Source of the DNA: Acidimicrobiaceae bacterium
GTDB taxonomy: Bacteria > Actinomycetota > Acidimicrobiia > Acidimicrobiales > RAAP-2
DNA length: 64,000 nt
NCBI GenBank assembly: GCA_947456245.1
Contig: CANGPS010000003.1
Span: 1-64,000 of the forward strand
Reading direction: 5' to 3'
The stretch's first letter is position 1; every line of letters starts with the position of its first letter. The notes under the pieces are model-generated. The model did no database searches. It was not told the DNA's origin and saw only the letters and a list, made by a program, of their open reading frames with translations. Shown here piece after piece: positions 17,514 to 26,857 of this stretch. The position numbers and the translations under genes are program-made.

Positions 17514-18422
17514 TCATGCTCCTTTTTCCTGGCGAAGCGCCTCAGCGCCGCTCACGATCTCCATGATCTCGGTGGTGATGGCATCCTGTCGGGCCCGGTT
17601 CATGATCCGGGTCAACGACAGGGCGAGCTCGTCCGCGTTCTCAGTCGCGGAGGCCATCGCTCGCTGCTGCGAGGTGTGGAAGGACGCAGAGCCCTCCAAC
17701 AGTGCGCTGAAGACCTCGCTCTCGAGCGCAGCTGGTGCCAGGGCTGCGAGCAGCTCCTCGGCGTCGGGCTCGAACTCGGTGTAGCCCTCGAGCTTGGTGG
17801 CGGTCTCCTCTGCCTCCTCGGCGCCCTCTCGGGGGTCCACGAGCGGGAGGAGCTGCTTGGTCTCGACCGTCTGGGTGCCGGCGGAGATGAACCGGGTCGA
17901 CACGAGGAGGACCTGGTCGACCTCACCGGCGACGAACGGCGCCGACGTGGCCTTGGCCACGTCTCGGGCGTGGCTGAACTCCGGCTTGTCGGCGAAGCCG
18001 ACGAAGCTGACCTCAGCCTCGAGGCCACGGAACCGGAAGTACGGGGCGGCCTTCTTGCCGACCACGATCAGCCGGATCCCGGTGCCCTTCGCCCGAAGCT
18101 CGTTGACGAGGCGCTCGGTGGCCCGCAGGACCGACGAGTTGTACGCACCTGAGAGGCCGCGGTCGCCGACGATGCAGAGCACCACGGCGTTCTCGACCTT
18201 CTCGGGGGTCCCGAGCATCTTCTTGGCTGCGCGAGGGTCTCCCTTTGCCGCCTCCACGATGATCGCTGCCATGCCCTCCTTGTACGGGCGGTTGGCGGCG
18301 ATACGTGCCTGGGCACGGGCGATCTGCGAGGCCGCGATGAGCTCCATGGCCTTCGTGATCTTGCGCGTCGCCTGGACGCTCTTGATCCGACGCCGAAGGA
18401 CTCTCTCCTGTCCACCTGCCAT
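17514..18422 (-). CDS. atpG: ATP synthase gamma subunit
   Basis: 302 aa. Central rotor shaft: N-terminal helix LRRRIKSVQATRKITKAMELIAAS, central SDRGLSGAYN-like VGDRGLSGAYNSS, and C-terminal helix MASATENADELALSLTRIMNRARQ. A moderate insertion around EGAEEAEETATKLEGYTEF is the kind of actinobacterial gamma loop reported to affect coupling. RBS GAGGAGG precedes the ATG. Confidence 0.97.
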   Translation of the reverse strand: MAGGQERVLRRRIKSVQATRKITKAMELIAASQIARAQARIAANRPYKEGMAAIIVEAAKGDPRAAKKMLGTPEKVENAVVLCIVGDRGLSGAYNSSVLRATERLVNELRAKGTGIRLIVVGKKAAPYFRFRGLEAEVSFVGFADKPEFSHARDVAKATSAPFVAGEVDQVLLVSTRFISAGTQTVETKQLLPLVDPREGAEEAEETATKLEGYTEFEPDAEELLAALAPAALESEVFSALLEGSASFHTSQQRAMASATENADELALSLTRIMNRARQDAITTEIMEIVSGAEALRQEKGA

Positions 18423-18470
18423 GTCGCTACACCTCCTCTCTCAGTCCGAAGTTCTGCTGGTCCACGCGGC

Positions 18471-19988
18471 TCAGGCGCCTGCGCCGGTGTCGAAGCTCTT
18501 CAGGAAGGTCTCGATGGCCTGATCCATGCCCTCGGGGAGCGTCCCCTTGGTCCGGATCTCCTCGAGCTTGTCCGCCTGGTTGGCCCGGAAGTACTCCTTG
18601 AGCTCCTCCTCGAACCGCTTGACCTCCGAGACCGGGACCTGGTCGATCCAGCCCTTGGTGCCGGCGTAGATCACGACGACCTGCTCCTCGACCGGGACCG
18701 GGGCGTTGAGCGGCTGCTTGAGGAGCTCGATGAGGCGGTAGCCACGGTCGAGCTGCTGCTGTGACGCCTTGTCGAGCTCCGAGCCGAAGGTGGCGAAGCT
18801 CTCGAGGTCACGGAACTGGGCGAGGTCGATCTTGAGCGTTCCGGCCACGGCCTTCATCGCCTTGATCTGGGCCGCTCCACCGACTCGGGACACCGAATTA
18901 CCGACGTTGATGGCCGGACGGACGCCCGAGTAGAAGAGGTCCGACTCGAGGAAGACCTGACCGTCGGTGATCGAGATCACGTTGGTCGGGATGTAGGCCG
19001 AGATGTCGCCGGCCTTGGTCTCGATGATCGGCAGGGCGGTGAGCGAACCACCACCGAGCTCGTCGGACAGCTTGGCCGCACGCTCGAGCAGACGGCTGTG
19101 GAGGTAGAACACGTCGCCGGGGTAGGCCTCGCGACCCGGTGGGCGGCGGAGCAGCAGCGACAGCTGACGGTAGGCCTCAGCCTGCTTTGAGAGGTCGTCG
19201 TAGACCACGAGGGCGTGCTGGCCGTTCTCCATCCACTCCTGGCCGAGGGCGCAGCCGGCGAACGGGGCGAGGAACTTGAACGGTGCCGGGTCGCCGGCGG
19301 AGGCGACCACGACCACGGTGTACTCCATGGCGCCGGAGTCCTCGAGCAGCTTCACGGTCTGGGCGACCGAGGAGTTCTTCTGACCGATGGCCACGTAGAT
19401 GCACTTCACCCCGAGGCCCTTCTGGTTCAGGATGGTGTCGATGGCGACCGTGGTCTTGCCGGTCTTGCGGTCGCCGATGATGAGCTCACGCTGTCCACGG
19501 CCGATCGGGGTCATGGCGTCGATGGCCTTGATGCCGGTCTGGAGCGGCTCGCCCACCGGCTGACGACCGGCGATGCCAGGCGCCTGGATCTCCATGCGTC
19601 GGGTCTTCGTCGCGTTCAGCGGGCCCTTGCCGTCGATCGGCTCACCGAGGGCGTTGATGACCCGACCGAGCAGGGCGTCGCCGCAGGCGATCTCGAGGAT
19701 GCGACCGGTGGCACGGACCACCTGCTCCTCCTCGAGCTTGTCGACGTTGCCGAGCACGACGGCGCCGACCGTCTCCTCGTCGAGGTTCATGGCGAGGCCC
19801 AGCGTGCCGTCCTCGAACTCGAGCAGCTCGTTCACCGCCGCGCCGGGCAGGCCCGACACGCGTGCGATGCCGTCGGCGACCTCGACGATGCGGCCCACCT
19901 GCTCCGCCCCAACCTCCGGGGTGTAGTCGGCGACGTGGCGCTGGAGCGCCTCGGTGATCTCATTTGCGCTGATGGTCAGTTCTGCCAT
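18471..19988 (-). CDS. atpA: ATP synthase alpha subunit
   Basis: 505 aa from ATG 19988 (MAELTIS); the 51 extra N-terminal residues of the ORF track are antisense shadow of the delta gene region. Non-catalytic nucleotide-binding subunit with Walker A GDRKTGKT, the VYDDLSKQA segment and the visit-Arg region [34 protein letters not shown] precedes the start. It lacks the long C-terminal extension known from mycobacterial alpha. Confidence 0.97.
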   Translation of the reverse strand: MAELTISANEITEALQRHVADYTPEVGAEQVGRIVEVADGIARVSGLPGAAVNELLEFEDGTLGLAMNLDEETVGAVVLGNVDKLEEEQVVRATGRILEIACGDALLGRVINALGEPIDGKGPLNATKTRRMEIQAPGIAGRQPVGEPLQTGIKAIDAMTPIGRGQRELIIGDRKTGKTTVAIDTILNQKGLGVKCIYVAIGQKNSSVAQTVKLLEDSGAMEYTVVVVASAGDPAPFKFLAPFAGCALGQEWMENGQHALVVYDDLSKQAEAYRQLSLLLRRPPGREAYPGDVFYLHSRLLERAAKLSDELGGGSLTALPIIETKAGDISAYIPTNVISITDGQVFLESDLFYSGVRPAINVGNSVSRVGGAAQIKAMKAVAGTLKIDLAQFRDLESFATFGSELDKASQQQLDRGYRLIELLKQPLNAPVPVEEQVVVIYAGTKGWIDQVPVSEVKRFEEELKEYFRANQADKLEEIRTKGTLPEGMDQAIETFLKSFDTGAGA

Positions 19989-20025
19989 GTCAGCTCCTCC
20001 ATGCTTCGGTGTGTGATCTAGAAGT

Positions 20026-20928
20026 TCAGTCGTTCGTGACGTACGAGCGGTGCTCGGCGTCGATGTGCTCGCGCAGGCTCTCCAGGCGACCCTTGGCCGT
20101 GGCGTCGACCAGCAGGTCTCCCACCTCGATCCGGATGCCACCCAGCAGCGTTGCGTCCTCGGTGATCTGCAGCTCGACGGGGTTGCCGGCGACCTTGGTC
20201 AGCGAGGCGCGCAGGCCGTCGGCCTGGGCCTGGTCGAGCGCCTTGGCGGTGCGGACCTTGGCGATCCTCCACCCACGGGCCCGTGCGGTCTGGTCGGCCA
20301 GCCAGTCGATGGTGCCGACCACGTCCCGTGCCCGGCCTCCAGCGAGGACGTACTCGAGCAGTCGCAGGGTCACCGGAGTGACCTTGGCGGCGAAGAGGGC
20401 GGCGATCACGCCCTGGCGACGACTCAGCGGGAGGTCACGGTCAGTCAGCGCACGACGGACGTCGGCACTGGACTCGATGGCCCGTGCCACCTGGAACAGC
20501 TCGTGCTCGATGACCTCGAGGTCGGAGACCTGCGAGTCCTCGAAGATGGCGGTGGCGAAGCCGCCGACCCGGTTCCTCGAGCTGAGGACCGAAAGAACAG
20601 GCTCGGCGTCGTGCGTCCCGGCCGCAGCGTGACGGGAGCGCTCGGCGAGGTAGGACAGCGCAGACGGGACCTCCTGGGCATGGCTCACCAGGGCGGCGTG
20701 CGACGCGAGGCGGGCGGCCGGGGCCGAGACCTTGCCGTTGAGGACGTCGGCGAGGACGTCTCGACGGACCGCACCGGGCACCGAGGTGTCCGTCAGCGCC
20801 GCACGAAGCTCGTGGTTGGTGAGCACCGTCTGGGCGAGGTTGCCGAGGTCGTCGGCGCAGGTGGCCAGCGCCGCTGCGTCGAGCGTGCCGAGGATGGCGG
20901 CGCCGTAGCCGCGGAGCGAGGCATTCAT
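20026..20928 (-). CDS. atpH: ATP synthase delta subunit, long form with duplicated N-terminal domain
   Basis: 300 aa against about 180 in most bacteria. Two copies of the delta N-terminal helical domain are visible: [35 protein letters not shown] near residue 40 and [35 protein letters not shown] near 155. A normal C-terminal domain follows ([25 protein letters not shown]). Long delta proteins are common in actinobacteria; in mycobacteria the extra part comes from fusion to b'. Its start overlaps the stop of a b-type subunit (ATGA). Confidence 0.92.
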   Translation of the reverse strand: MNASLRGYGAAILGTLDAAALATCADDLGNLAQTVLTNHELRAALTDTSVPGAVRRDVLADVLNGKVSAPAARLASHAALVSHAQEVPSALSYLAERSRHAAAGTHDAEPVLSVLSSRNRVGGFATAIFEDSQVSDLEVIEHELFQVARAIESSADVRRALTDRDLPLSRRQGVIAALFAAKVTPVTLRLLEYVLAGGRARDVVGTIDWLADQTARARGWRIAKVRTAKALDQAQADGLRASLTKVAGNPVELQITEDATLLGGIRIEVGDLLVDATAKGRLESLREHIDAEHRSYVTND

Positions 20929-21419
20929 CGTGCCGCTCCGAGGGTTCCGGGCGTGGCATCGAGGGCGGAGACGGCCTGACCGACGAGGTCGGCGTGCGCT
21001 GCGGCGTCGACCTCACGACCGATGACAGCCTCTACGACCTCCATGACGACCGAGCCGAGCGTGGCCGAGGCCTCGTCGATCGCCCGCTGCCGCGAGAGGG
21101 TGACCTCGTTGTGGGCGTTGGCCACGAGGCGGTCGTACTCCGCCTGGGCCGATGCCGACGACGACGAACGGATCTGGGTCGCCGTCGTGGTGCCCTGCGC
21201 CACGATCTGGGCGGCCGACACCTTGGCCTCCTCGACGAGGCGAAGACGCTCGTCCTCGGCCGAGGCGGCGTCGGTGCGGGCAGCCTCGGCTGCGGCCAGC
21301 GACGCCTTGATCTCCTCCTGGCGCTTCTCCATCCCTGCCTTGAGCCCCGGCCAGACGTACTTGCCGATCAGGAAGCAGATGATGAGGAAGACGAGGAGCT
21401 CGACGATGAAAGTGGTCAT
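20925..21419 (-). CDS. atpF: ATP synthase b-type subunit (second, proximal to delta)
   Basis: 164 aa from ATG 21419 (MTTFIVELLVFLIICFLIGKYVWPGL); the ORF-track extension upstream is shadow. One N-terminal membrane helix, then a long charged alanine-rich helix typical of the peripheral stalk. It lies directly before atpH and overlaps it by 4 nt, the position in which mycobacteria carry a b'-delta fusion, so it probably plays the b' role. Its own start overlaps the preceding b gene. Confidence 0.9.
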   Translation of the reverse strand: MTTFIVELLVFLIICFLIGKYVWPGLKAGMEKRQEEIKASLAAAEAARTDAASAEDERLRLVEEAKVSAAQIVAQGTTTATQIRSSSSASAQAEYDRLVANAHNEVTLSRQRAIDEASATLGSVVMEVVEAVIGREVDAAAHADLVGQAVSALDATPGTLGAAR

Positions 21420-21928
21420 GCCGTTGCCTCTGCGTTCTTCAGGTTGCCCACTGCCGAGTCGATGAGGTCCTGGTGCTTGCTCATGTCCACCTGGCGCCCG
21501 ATCACGCGCTCGACGACCCCCATCACGATGGTGCCGAGCTGTGGGACGGCCTCGTCGATCGCCGTGCGGCGAGCAGCGTCGACCTCCACGCGGGCGGCGG
21601 CGATGATGCGCTCCGCCTCCGCCTGCCCCCGCACCTGTGCGTCGGCCCGGGCAGCATCGGACTCCGCCTGGGCGGCGGCCACGATCTCTCGAGACTCGGA
21701 CCGGCTCGCCTCGAGGATGCCCCGACGCTCGTCGTCCGCCGCCGCAGCGTCGGCGCGCGCGTTCTCCGCAGCCTCGAGTGAGCTGCGGATGTCTTCCTGC
21801 CGCTCCTCCATCGCCTTCGTGAGGGGCGGGAGGATGAACTTCGTCGTCACGAACAGGATGATCAGCAGAATGGCGAGTTCGACGAAGAACGTGCCGTTCG
21901 GCAGAAGAAAGATCCCTGCGATCTCCAT
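21416..21928 (-). CDS. atpF: ATP synthase b subunit (first)
   Basis: 170 aa from ATG 21928 (MEIAGIFLLPNGTFFVE), 13 codons inside the ORF-track frame. N-terminal membrane helix with FVELAILLIILFVTTKFILPPL, then KAMEERQEDIRSSLEAAENARADAAAADDERR, a classic b-subunit right-handed coiled-coil. The C-terminal VVERVIGRQVDMSKHQDLID contacts delta. It follows atpE and overlaps the second b gene by 4 nt. Two different b genes imply a b/b' heterodimeric stalk. Confidence 0.93.
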   Translation of the reverse strand: MEIAGIFLLPNGTFFVELAILLIILFVTTKFILPPLTKAMEERQEDIRSSLEAAENARADAAAADDERRGILEASRSESREIVAAAQAESDAARADAQVRGQAEAERIIAAARVEVDAARRTAIDEAVPQLGTIVMGVVERVIGRQVDMSKHQDLIDSAVGNLKNAEATA

Positions 21929-22008
21929 GAAGTGGTGCTCCCGGTGTGTCGGTCCGAATACGTGCAATCAAGGCGGGGCGGCCGAAGCCGCCCCGCACCG
22001 CTCAGTTG

Positions 22009-22269
22009 CTACTGAGCCTTGAAGACGTAGACGAAGACGACCATGAACAGCAGGTTGATGAAGTACATCGCCTCTGCCAGACCCACGGTCAGGAAGAAGT
22101 AGGTACGGGCCTTGTTCTCGATCTCGGGCTGACGGGCGATGGCCGCGATGGTCTGGCTACCCGCCAGGCCGTCACCGATGGCCGCGCCGATGGCACCGCC
22201 ACCGAGGGCCAGGCCGCCGCCGACGAGGGCGCCAGCGGAGCGGATTGCGTCAGCTGTAGTTCCAGCCAT
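22009..22269 (-). CDS. atpE: ATP synthase c subunit
   Basis: 86 aa, two membrane helices in a hairpin with the polar loop ARQPE. Glu66 in [10 protein letters not shown] is the ion-carrying carboxylate. The sequence around it lacks the ES/T pairing of sodium-binding rings, so protons are the likely coupling ion. The glycine-rich first helix ([19 protein letters not shown]) packs the ring. RBS GGAGG precedes the ATG. Confidence 0.97.
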   Translation of the reverse strand: MAGTTADAIRSAGALVGGGLALGGGAIGAAIGDGLAGSQTIAAIARQPEIENKARTYFFLTVGLAEAMYFINLLFMVVFVYVFKAQ

Positions 22270-22345
22270 TTCATTCCTCCTGTGTGATGGACTTCGTTGT
22301 TACTTGATTGCGATTGATGAACGCTTGGCTCGCCGAGCCGTTGTC

Positions 22346-23068
22346 TCAGTGCTCGTCATGGCTCATGGCCATGCCGAAGTAGAGGATCGTGAGCAGGGCG
22401 AAGATGAAGGCCTGGATGAGACCGATGGCCATGTCGAAGGGCTTCCAGATCATCTGGCCTGCGAACGAGGCGTAGAACGGGAGCAGCGACGACATCACGA
22501 CGACCATGAGGCCGCCGGAGAAGATGTTTCCGAAGAGTCGGAAGGTCAGGGTGATCGGCTTCGTGATCTCCTCGATCACGTTGATCGGGATGAGGGCCTT
22601 GTAGGGCTGGGCGTAGTGGCTGAGGTAGCCCTTGACGCCGCGAGAGCGGACCGACTCGATGTGCACCCACACGATGACCAGCAGGGCCATGGCCAGCGGG
22701 AGGTTGACGTCGCCGGTCGGAGCGGGCACCCAGTCCTCACCGGTGTTCGGGAGGACCTCGAGCCAGTTGCAGGCCAGGGTGAAGAGGAAGATCATGAGGG
22801 CGATCGGGACGAAGCGACGACCCTGGGGTCCGATGGCCGAGTCCGTGACGTCCTGGATCTGCTCGACGATGGTCTCGTAGGCGAGCTGGAGCTTGCCGGG
22901 GACGCCCTTGGTCGCGTTCTTGCGGACCAGGAAGCCGAGTCCGAGCACGATGGCCGCGGCGATGAGGCTCGCCCAGACGATGTCGAGGCTGATCGTCAGC
23001 CCGAGGATCTTCGTCGAGGCGACGTGCTCCCCGACCTTGATCTCAGCTGCCCATCTCATGGACTTCAC
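22346..23068 (-). CDS. atpB: ATP synthase a subunit
   Basis: 240 aa, five to six membrane helices. The essential Arg177 sits in LTFRLFGNIFSGG. I keep the GTG start at 23068: AGGAGG lies 6 nt before it, and GTG overlaps the upstream atpI stop (GTGA). A downstream ATG (MRWAAE) is less well placed. It forms the proton half-channels next to the c ring. Confidence 0.95.
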   Translation of the reverse strand: MKSMRWAAEIKVGEHVASTKILGLTISLDIVWASLIAAAIVLGLGFLVRKNATKGVPGKLQLAYETIVEQIQDVTDSAIGPQGRRFVPIALMIFLFTLACNWLEVLPNTGEDWVPAPTGDVNLPLAMALLVIVWVHIESVRSRGVKGYLSHYAQPYKALIPINVIEEITKPITLTFRLFGNIFSGGLMVVVMSSLLPFYASFAGQMIWKPFDMAIGLIQAFIFALLTILYFGMAMSHDEH

Positions 23069-23481
23069 GCAACGCCTCCTTGGGCAAAGACAACTCGTGC
23101 AACATTAGCCACGAACAGGATCTGGAAGATCACGAGCCCGACGACCATGCCAACGCCGATGGGAGCGTAGACCAAGAGCAGACCCACCGCGATCACCGTG
23201 ATGATTCCGAGGCGGGCAGCGGTGTTGGTCCGCAGCATCTTCTTGACGACCTTGCCCGATCCCTCGCCGCTCCCCTCGACCTTGGCCACGCCGGCATCGA
23301 GGCGCCGGAGGTTCAGCAGGGCGAGCCCCAGGCCGAGCACGAGGCCGACGGTGGCGAACGGCGGGGCCACGAGGAGGCAGACCACGACGGCGATGCCGCC
23401 GACGATGGCGGCCGAGGCGATGGTGCGCCGCAGCAGCTTCTGCAGGACGGGGCCGTCGAGGCTCTCGAGGTTCTCGAGCAT
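23065..23481 (-). CDS. atpI: AtpI-like ATP synthase accessory membrane protein
   Basis: 138 aa from ATG 23481 (MLENLESLDG), 21 codons into the ORF-track frame. Four hydrophobic segments with LNLRRLDAGVAKV between. Position immediately before atpB and general pattern match the AtpI family, proposed to help c-ring assembly or Mg2+ supply. Sequence is poorly conserved in this family, so the call rests largely on position. Confidence 0.75.
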   Translation of the reverse strand: MLENLESLDGPVLQKLLRRTIASAAIVGGIAVVVCLLVAPPFATVGLVLGLGLALLNLRRLDAGVAKVEGSGEGSGKVVKKMLRTNTAARLGIITVIAVGLLLVYAPIGVGMVVGLVIFQILFVANVARVVFAQGGVA

Positions 23482-23494
23482 CAGGCCGTCCCGC

Positions 23495-23734
23495 TCACAG
23501 GAACCGCCGGATCTGCGAGACCACCGAGGTGGCGGCCACCGCACAGCCGAGCAGCAGGCCGACGAAGAGGAAGATCGGTGCGGTGTGGAGCTGCGAGTCG
23601 GCCCAGATGCCCAGGATCACGCCGAGCGCCACGCAGCTGGCGACCGTCATCCCCATGGTGGCGAACGCCATCCATGACGACTTCTGCGCAGGGGCCGGGG
23701 CGTCGGAGGCCGAGGGCTCGTCGGGCGTGGTCAT
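23495..23734 (-). CDS. AtpZ-like small membrane protein, first gene of the atp operon
   Basis: 79 aa. A Pro/Ala/Ser-rich cytoplasmic N-terminus is followed by two membrane helices (FATMGMTVASCVALGVILGIWADSQL and APIFLFVGLLLGCAVAATSVV), the hallmark of AtpZ/AtpQ-type proteins at the head of atp operons. Probably an assembly or ion-supply factor with AtpI. A 109-nt gap to wecA upstream should hold the operon promoter, but I see no convincing hexamers there. Confidence 0.75.
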   Translation of the reverse strand: MTTPDEPSASDAPAPAQKSSWMAFATMGMTVASCVALGVILGIWADSQLHTAPIFLFVGLLLGCAVAATSVVSQIRRFL

Positions 23735-23843
23735 CGCAGGGGGTCTCGATGCAGGAGGAGGTCATCAGCGTGGGGGGCGGAGCAGCTCGAGCACCCGGCG
23801 TGGGGCCCGTCTCCTCCTCCGTCATTCTTGCACCCTCGGACGC

Positions 23844-25010
23844 TCATGCGCCAAAGCCCGCCCCGGTGTCGGCTGGCTCCTCTGGAGCCTCCACCACGGG
23901 ATCTGGCTCCTCGGCCTGCTGGCGCAGCCCCGGGTGGAACCAGGTGTAGAGCACCACGCCGAGCGCCAGGGCGGCGAAGGGGATCAGTGGGTTGGCCCGT
24001 GGGTCGAAGAGCGGGAAGAGGACGAAGCCGCACAGCAGCGCCGTCCAGAGCCACAGGATGCCGACGGTCCGGCGGTGCCCGTGGCCGAGCCGCAGGAGGC
24101 GGTGGTGGATGTGGTCCTTGTCCGGGGCATGGAAGCCCTGGCCCTTGGCCGTGCGACGGATGAAGGCGAACGCCGAGTCCACGAGCGGGACCCCGAGGAT
24201 GAAGAACGGGATGAACAGTGGAGCGAAGAAGAAGAACGTCACCCCGCTCGCCGGTGGCGTCCGGCCGCCGATGACCATGGTGCTGGCGCTCATCAGGAGG
24301 CCGAGCAGGAGGGCACCGGCATCACCCATGAAGATCTTGGCGGGGTGGAAGTTGAAGGGGAGGAACCCGAGGCACACCCCGCACGCCACCACCGCCACGA
24401 GCGGTCCGATGTTCTGCCCCGGGAGCAGCCCGAGGTACTCGAGGCGCAGCCCGTAGACCGCCAGCGATCCCGCGCCGATGGCGACGAGCCCCGCCGCCAG
24501 GCCGTCCAGGCCGTCGATGAGGTTGATGGCGTTGGTGAGCGCCACCACCCAGATGGCGGTGATCAGCGGGATCACGCCGGGGGTGAGCACCACGAAGCCG
24601 GCGAAGGGCAGCTTGAGCTGGTACATCGTGACGCCGGCGAAGTACAGGATGCTCGCCGCGAGGACCTGTCCGGCGATCTTGGCCGGCGCTGACATCGAGC
24701 GGAAGTCGTCGACGAGTCCAATGATGAAGATGGCCGCTGCCGCTATCAGCACGCCCATGGCCTCGTTGGAGCCCGTGAACACGGGCTTGAGCGCCGGGAT
24801 CACAGAGCCGGCGATCATGGCGATGGCCACGCCGATGAACATGGCCCCTCCCCCGCCATAGGGGGTGACGCGATCGTGCATCTTGCGATCAGAGGGGATG
24901 TCGACGTAGCCGACCTTGATCGCCAGCGATCGCGCCGGCATCGTCATGGCCGCCGTCACGCCGGCGGCCACCACCAGGACCAGCAGGTACCACGGCGTGG
25001 CCGCAGGCAC
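23844..25010 (-). CDS. wecA: Undecaprenyl-phosphate GlcNAc-1-phosphate transferase (WecA/TagO type)
   Basis: 388 aa, about eleven membrane segments. Transfers a sugar-1-phosphate from a UDP-sugar to polyprenyl phosphate, starting arabinogalactan-, teichoic-acid- or polysaccharide-type polymers. Catalytic motifs: GLVDDF (Asp pair), NAINLIDGLDGLAAG, FMGDAGALLLG, and the His loop KDHIHHRLLRLGHGHR typical of WecA/Rfe instead of MraY. The C-terminus has an acidic Pro-rich tail. GTG start 9 nt after the glyA stop. In mycobacteria rfe/wecA also precedes the atp operon. Confidence 0.93.
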   Translation of the reverse strand: MPAATPWYLLVLVVAAGVTAAMTMPARSLAIKVGYVDIPSDRKMHDRVTPYGGGGAMFIGVAIAMIAGSVIPALKPVFTGSNEAMGVLIAAAAIFIIGLVDDFRSMSAPAKIAGQVLAASILYFAGVTMYQLKLPFAGFVVLTPGVIPLITAIWVVALTNAINLIDGLDGLAAGLVAIGAGSLAVYGLRLEYLGLLPGQNIGPLVAVVACGVCLGFLPFNFHPAKIFMGDAGALLLGLLMSASTMVIGGRTPPASGVTFFFFAPLFIPFFILGVPLVDSAFAFIRRTAKGQGFHAPDKDHIHHRLLRLGHGHRRTVGILWLWTALLCGFVLFPLFDPRANPLIPFAALALGVVLYTWFHPGLRQQAEEPDPVVEAPEEPADTGAGFGA

Positions 25011-25019
25011 TCAGCGCTC

Positions 25020-26318
25020 CTAGGCCGTGCCAGCGAGGCCCGGGTACGGGTCGAACTGGCCGCAGAGCTCGGCGACCTCGGCGCGCACCCCCGCGATGGC
25101 GGCCTCGTCGTCACGCTGGCGGAGCGCCCGTCCGAGCAGCTCGGCGATCGTGGCCATCTCCGCCGTCCCCATCCCTGCGGTGGTCTCCGCTGCGGTGCCG
25201 AGGCGGAGGCCCGAGGTCACGAAGGGGCTGCGGGGGTCGTCGGGGATGGTGTTGCGGTTCGCCGTGATGCCGGCGCGGTCCATAACCTCCTGCGCCTCCT
25301 TGCCGGTGAGCTCTGCGTCGAAGGCGCGGAGGTCGACGAGGACGAGGTGGTTGTCTGTGCCGCCGGAGACCAGGCGGAACCCCTGGGCCTCGAGCGCCGT
25401 GGCCAGCGCGGCCGCGTTGGCCACGACCTGGTGGGCATAGGTCGAGAAGCTCGGGTCCTGCGCCTCTCGGAAGGCGACCGCCTTGGCTGCGATGGCGTGC
25501 TCGAGCGGTCCGCCCTGGAGGCCGGGGAAGATCGCACCGTCGATCTTCTTGGCCAGCTCCGCTGACGAGAGGATGGCCCCGCCACGGGGCCCGCGAAGCG
25601 TCTTGTGGGTCGTGAAGGTCACCACGTCGGCGATCCCGACCGGGCTCGGGTGTGCTCCGCCCGCCACGAGTCCCGCGGGGTGCGCCAGGTCGAACATCAG
25701 CCGGGCGCCGACCTCGTCGGCGATGGCCCGATAGTCCTTGGCGTCGATGGTCCGCGAGTAGGCCGTCGCTCCGGCCACGATCAGCTGGGGCCGGTGCTCG
25801 AGGGCGAGGGCGCGCACCTGGTCGAGGTCGATCATCTCTCCGGGGTTGGCCGGGTCATCGCTGGCCGGGGTGAGCCCGTAGGAGACGAAGTTCCAGATCT
25901 TCGACGTGATCGACGCCGGTGACCCGTGCGTCAGGTGCCCACCCTGGTCGAGGCGCATGGCGAGAATGGTGTCGCCCGGCTCGAGCAGCGCCTTGTAGAC
26001 ACCGAGGTTTGCGTTGGCGCCCGAGTGCGGCTGCACGTTGGCGTGCTCGGCGCCGAAGAGCGCCTTGAGGCGCTCGATGGCGAGGTCCTCGACCTCATCG
26101 ACCACCTGGTTGCCGCCGTAGTAGCGGCGACCCGGGTAGCCCTCGGCGTACTTGTTGGTCAGCACCGACCCTGAGGCTGCGAGCACTGCTGGCGAGGTGA
26201 AGTTCTCGCTGGCGATGAGCTGCAGCGTCGTGCGCTGGCGGGTCAGCTCGTCGTCGAGCAGCTGCTGGATCTCCGGATCGGCGTCGAGCCAGCCGGCGAA
26301 AGGAGCGGTCGGGGTCAC
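25020..26318 (-). CDS. glyA: Serine hydroxymethyltransferase
   Basis: 432 aa. PLP enzyme interconverting serine plus THF and glycine plus methylene-THF. The PLP lysine is in [31 protein letters not shown] near residue 50 and [11 protein letters not shown] near 38 are invariant family motifs. GTG start, 4 nt after the rpiB stop, so the two are cotranscribed. Confidence 0.97.
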   Translation of the reverse strand: MTPTAPFAGWLDADPEIQQLLDDELTRQRTTLQLIASENFTSPAVLAASGSVLTNKYAEGYPGRRYYGGNQVVDEVEDLAIERLKALFGAEHANVQPHSGANANLGVYKALLEPGDTILAMRLDQGGHLTHGSPASITSKIWNFVSYGLTPASDDPANPGEMIDLDQVRALALEHRPQLIVAGATAYSRTIDAKDYRAIADEVGARLMFDLAHPAGLVAGGAHPSPVGIADVVTFTTHKTLRGPRGGAILSSAELAKKIDGAIFPGLQGGPLEHAIAAKAVAFREAQDPSFSTYAHQVVANAAALATALEAQGFRLVSGGTDNHLVLVDLRAFDAELTGKEAQEVMDRAGITANRNTIPDDPRSPFVTSGLRLGTAAETTAGMGTAEMATIAELLGRALRQRDDEAAIAGVRAEVAELCGQFDPYPGLAGTA

Positions 26319-26322
26319 GGTG

Positions 26323-26790
26323 TCAATCCTCCGATGGGTTGTTGGCGGTCGAGGAGCCGTCGAGGACGGCGATCTTGTGCAGGCGCGCTGCGTGGCGACT
26401 CTCAGCTGACGCGGCCAGGAAGGCGTCGAGAGCGCCGAGGGCGGTCACCGTCCCGGTCACCCGGGCGCCGAGGCAGAGCACGTTGGCGTCGTTGTGCTGC
26501 TTGGCCAGGGTGGCCGTCGTCACGTCGTGGACCAGCGCGGCGCGCACGCCGGGGACCTTGTTGGCGGCGATGGAGATGCCGATGCCCGTCCCGCAGATCG
26601 CCACACCGAGGTCCGCCGAACCGCTGACGACCGCCCGTCCCACCGCCGCACCGAAGTCGGGATAGTCCACGGAGGTCGTCGCATCGGCAGCACCGAGGTC
26701 GTCGACGTCGTGCCCGAGGTCCGAGAGGTGGTCCGCCACGAGAGCCTTGAGGTCGTATCCGGCGTGATCGGAGCCGAGGGCGATGCGCAC
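26323..26790 (-). CDS. rpiB: Ribose-5-phosphate isomerase B
   Basis: 155 aa, normal for RpiB. Interconverts ribose-5-P and ribulose-5-P in the pentose phosphate pathway. SDHAGYDLK at residues 8-16, [13 protein letters not shown] near 66, and [12 protein letters not shown] near 99 are family motifs; actinobacterial RpiB typically uses a catalytic Glu in place of the Cys of E. coli RpiB, but the CGTG Cys is present here. GTG start lies 6 nt after TAGGTT, so the glyA-rpiB unit appears leaderless. Confidence 0.95.
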   Translation of the reverse strand: MRIALGSDHAGYDLKALVADHLSDLGHDVDDLGAADATTSVDYPDFGAAVGRAVVSGSADLGVAICGTGIGISIAANKVPGVRAALVHDVTTATLAKQHNDANVLCLGARVTGTVTALGALDAFLAASAESRHAARLHKIAVLDGSSTANNPSED

Positions 26791-26796
26791 GGGTCC

Positions 26797-26802
26797 AACC
26801 TA
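26797..26802 (-). promoter_or_regulatory. -10-like hexamer TAGGTT, leaderless rpiB
   Basis: On the minus strand TAGGTT ends 6 nt before the rpiB GTG. No Shine-Dalgarno sequence lies between. Confidence 0.45.
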
Positions 26803-26843
26803 CCAAGCGCGTCCGGGCCTCCGTGTGGGTCGACACCTGCCGG

Positions 26844-26849
26844 TACGCT
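26844..26849 (+). promoter_or_regulatory. -10-like hexamer TACGCT upstream of thiolase-like gene
   Basis: TACGCT ends 8 nt before the GTG at 26858; divergent from the rpiB promoter, only about 40 nt away. Confidence 0.4.
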
Positions 26850-26857
26850 CCTGACCC

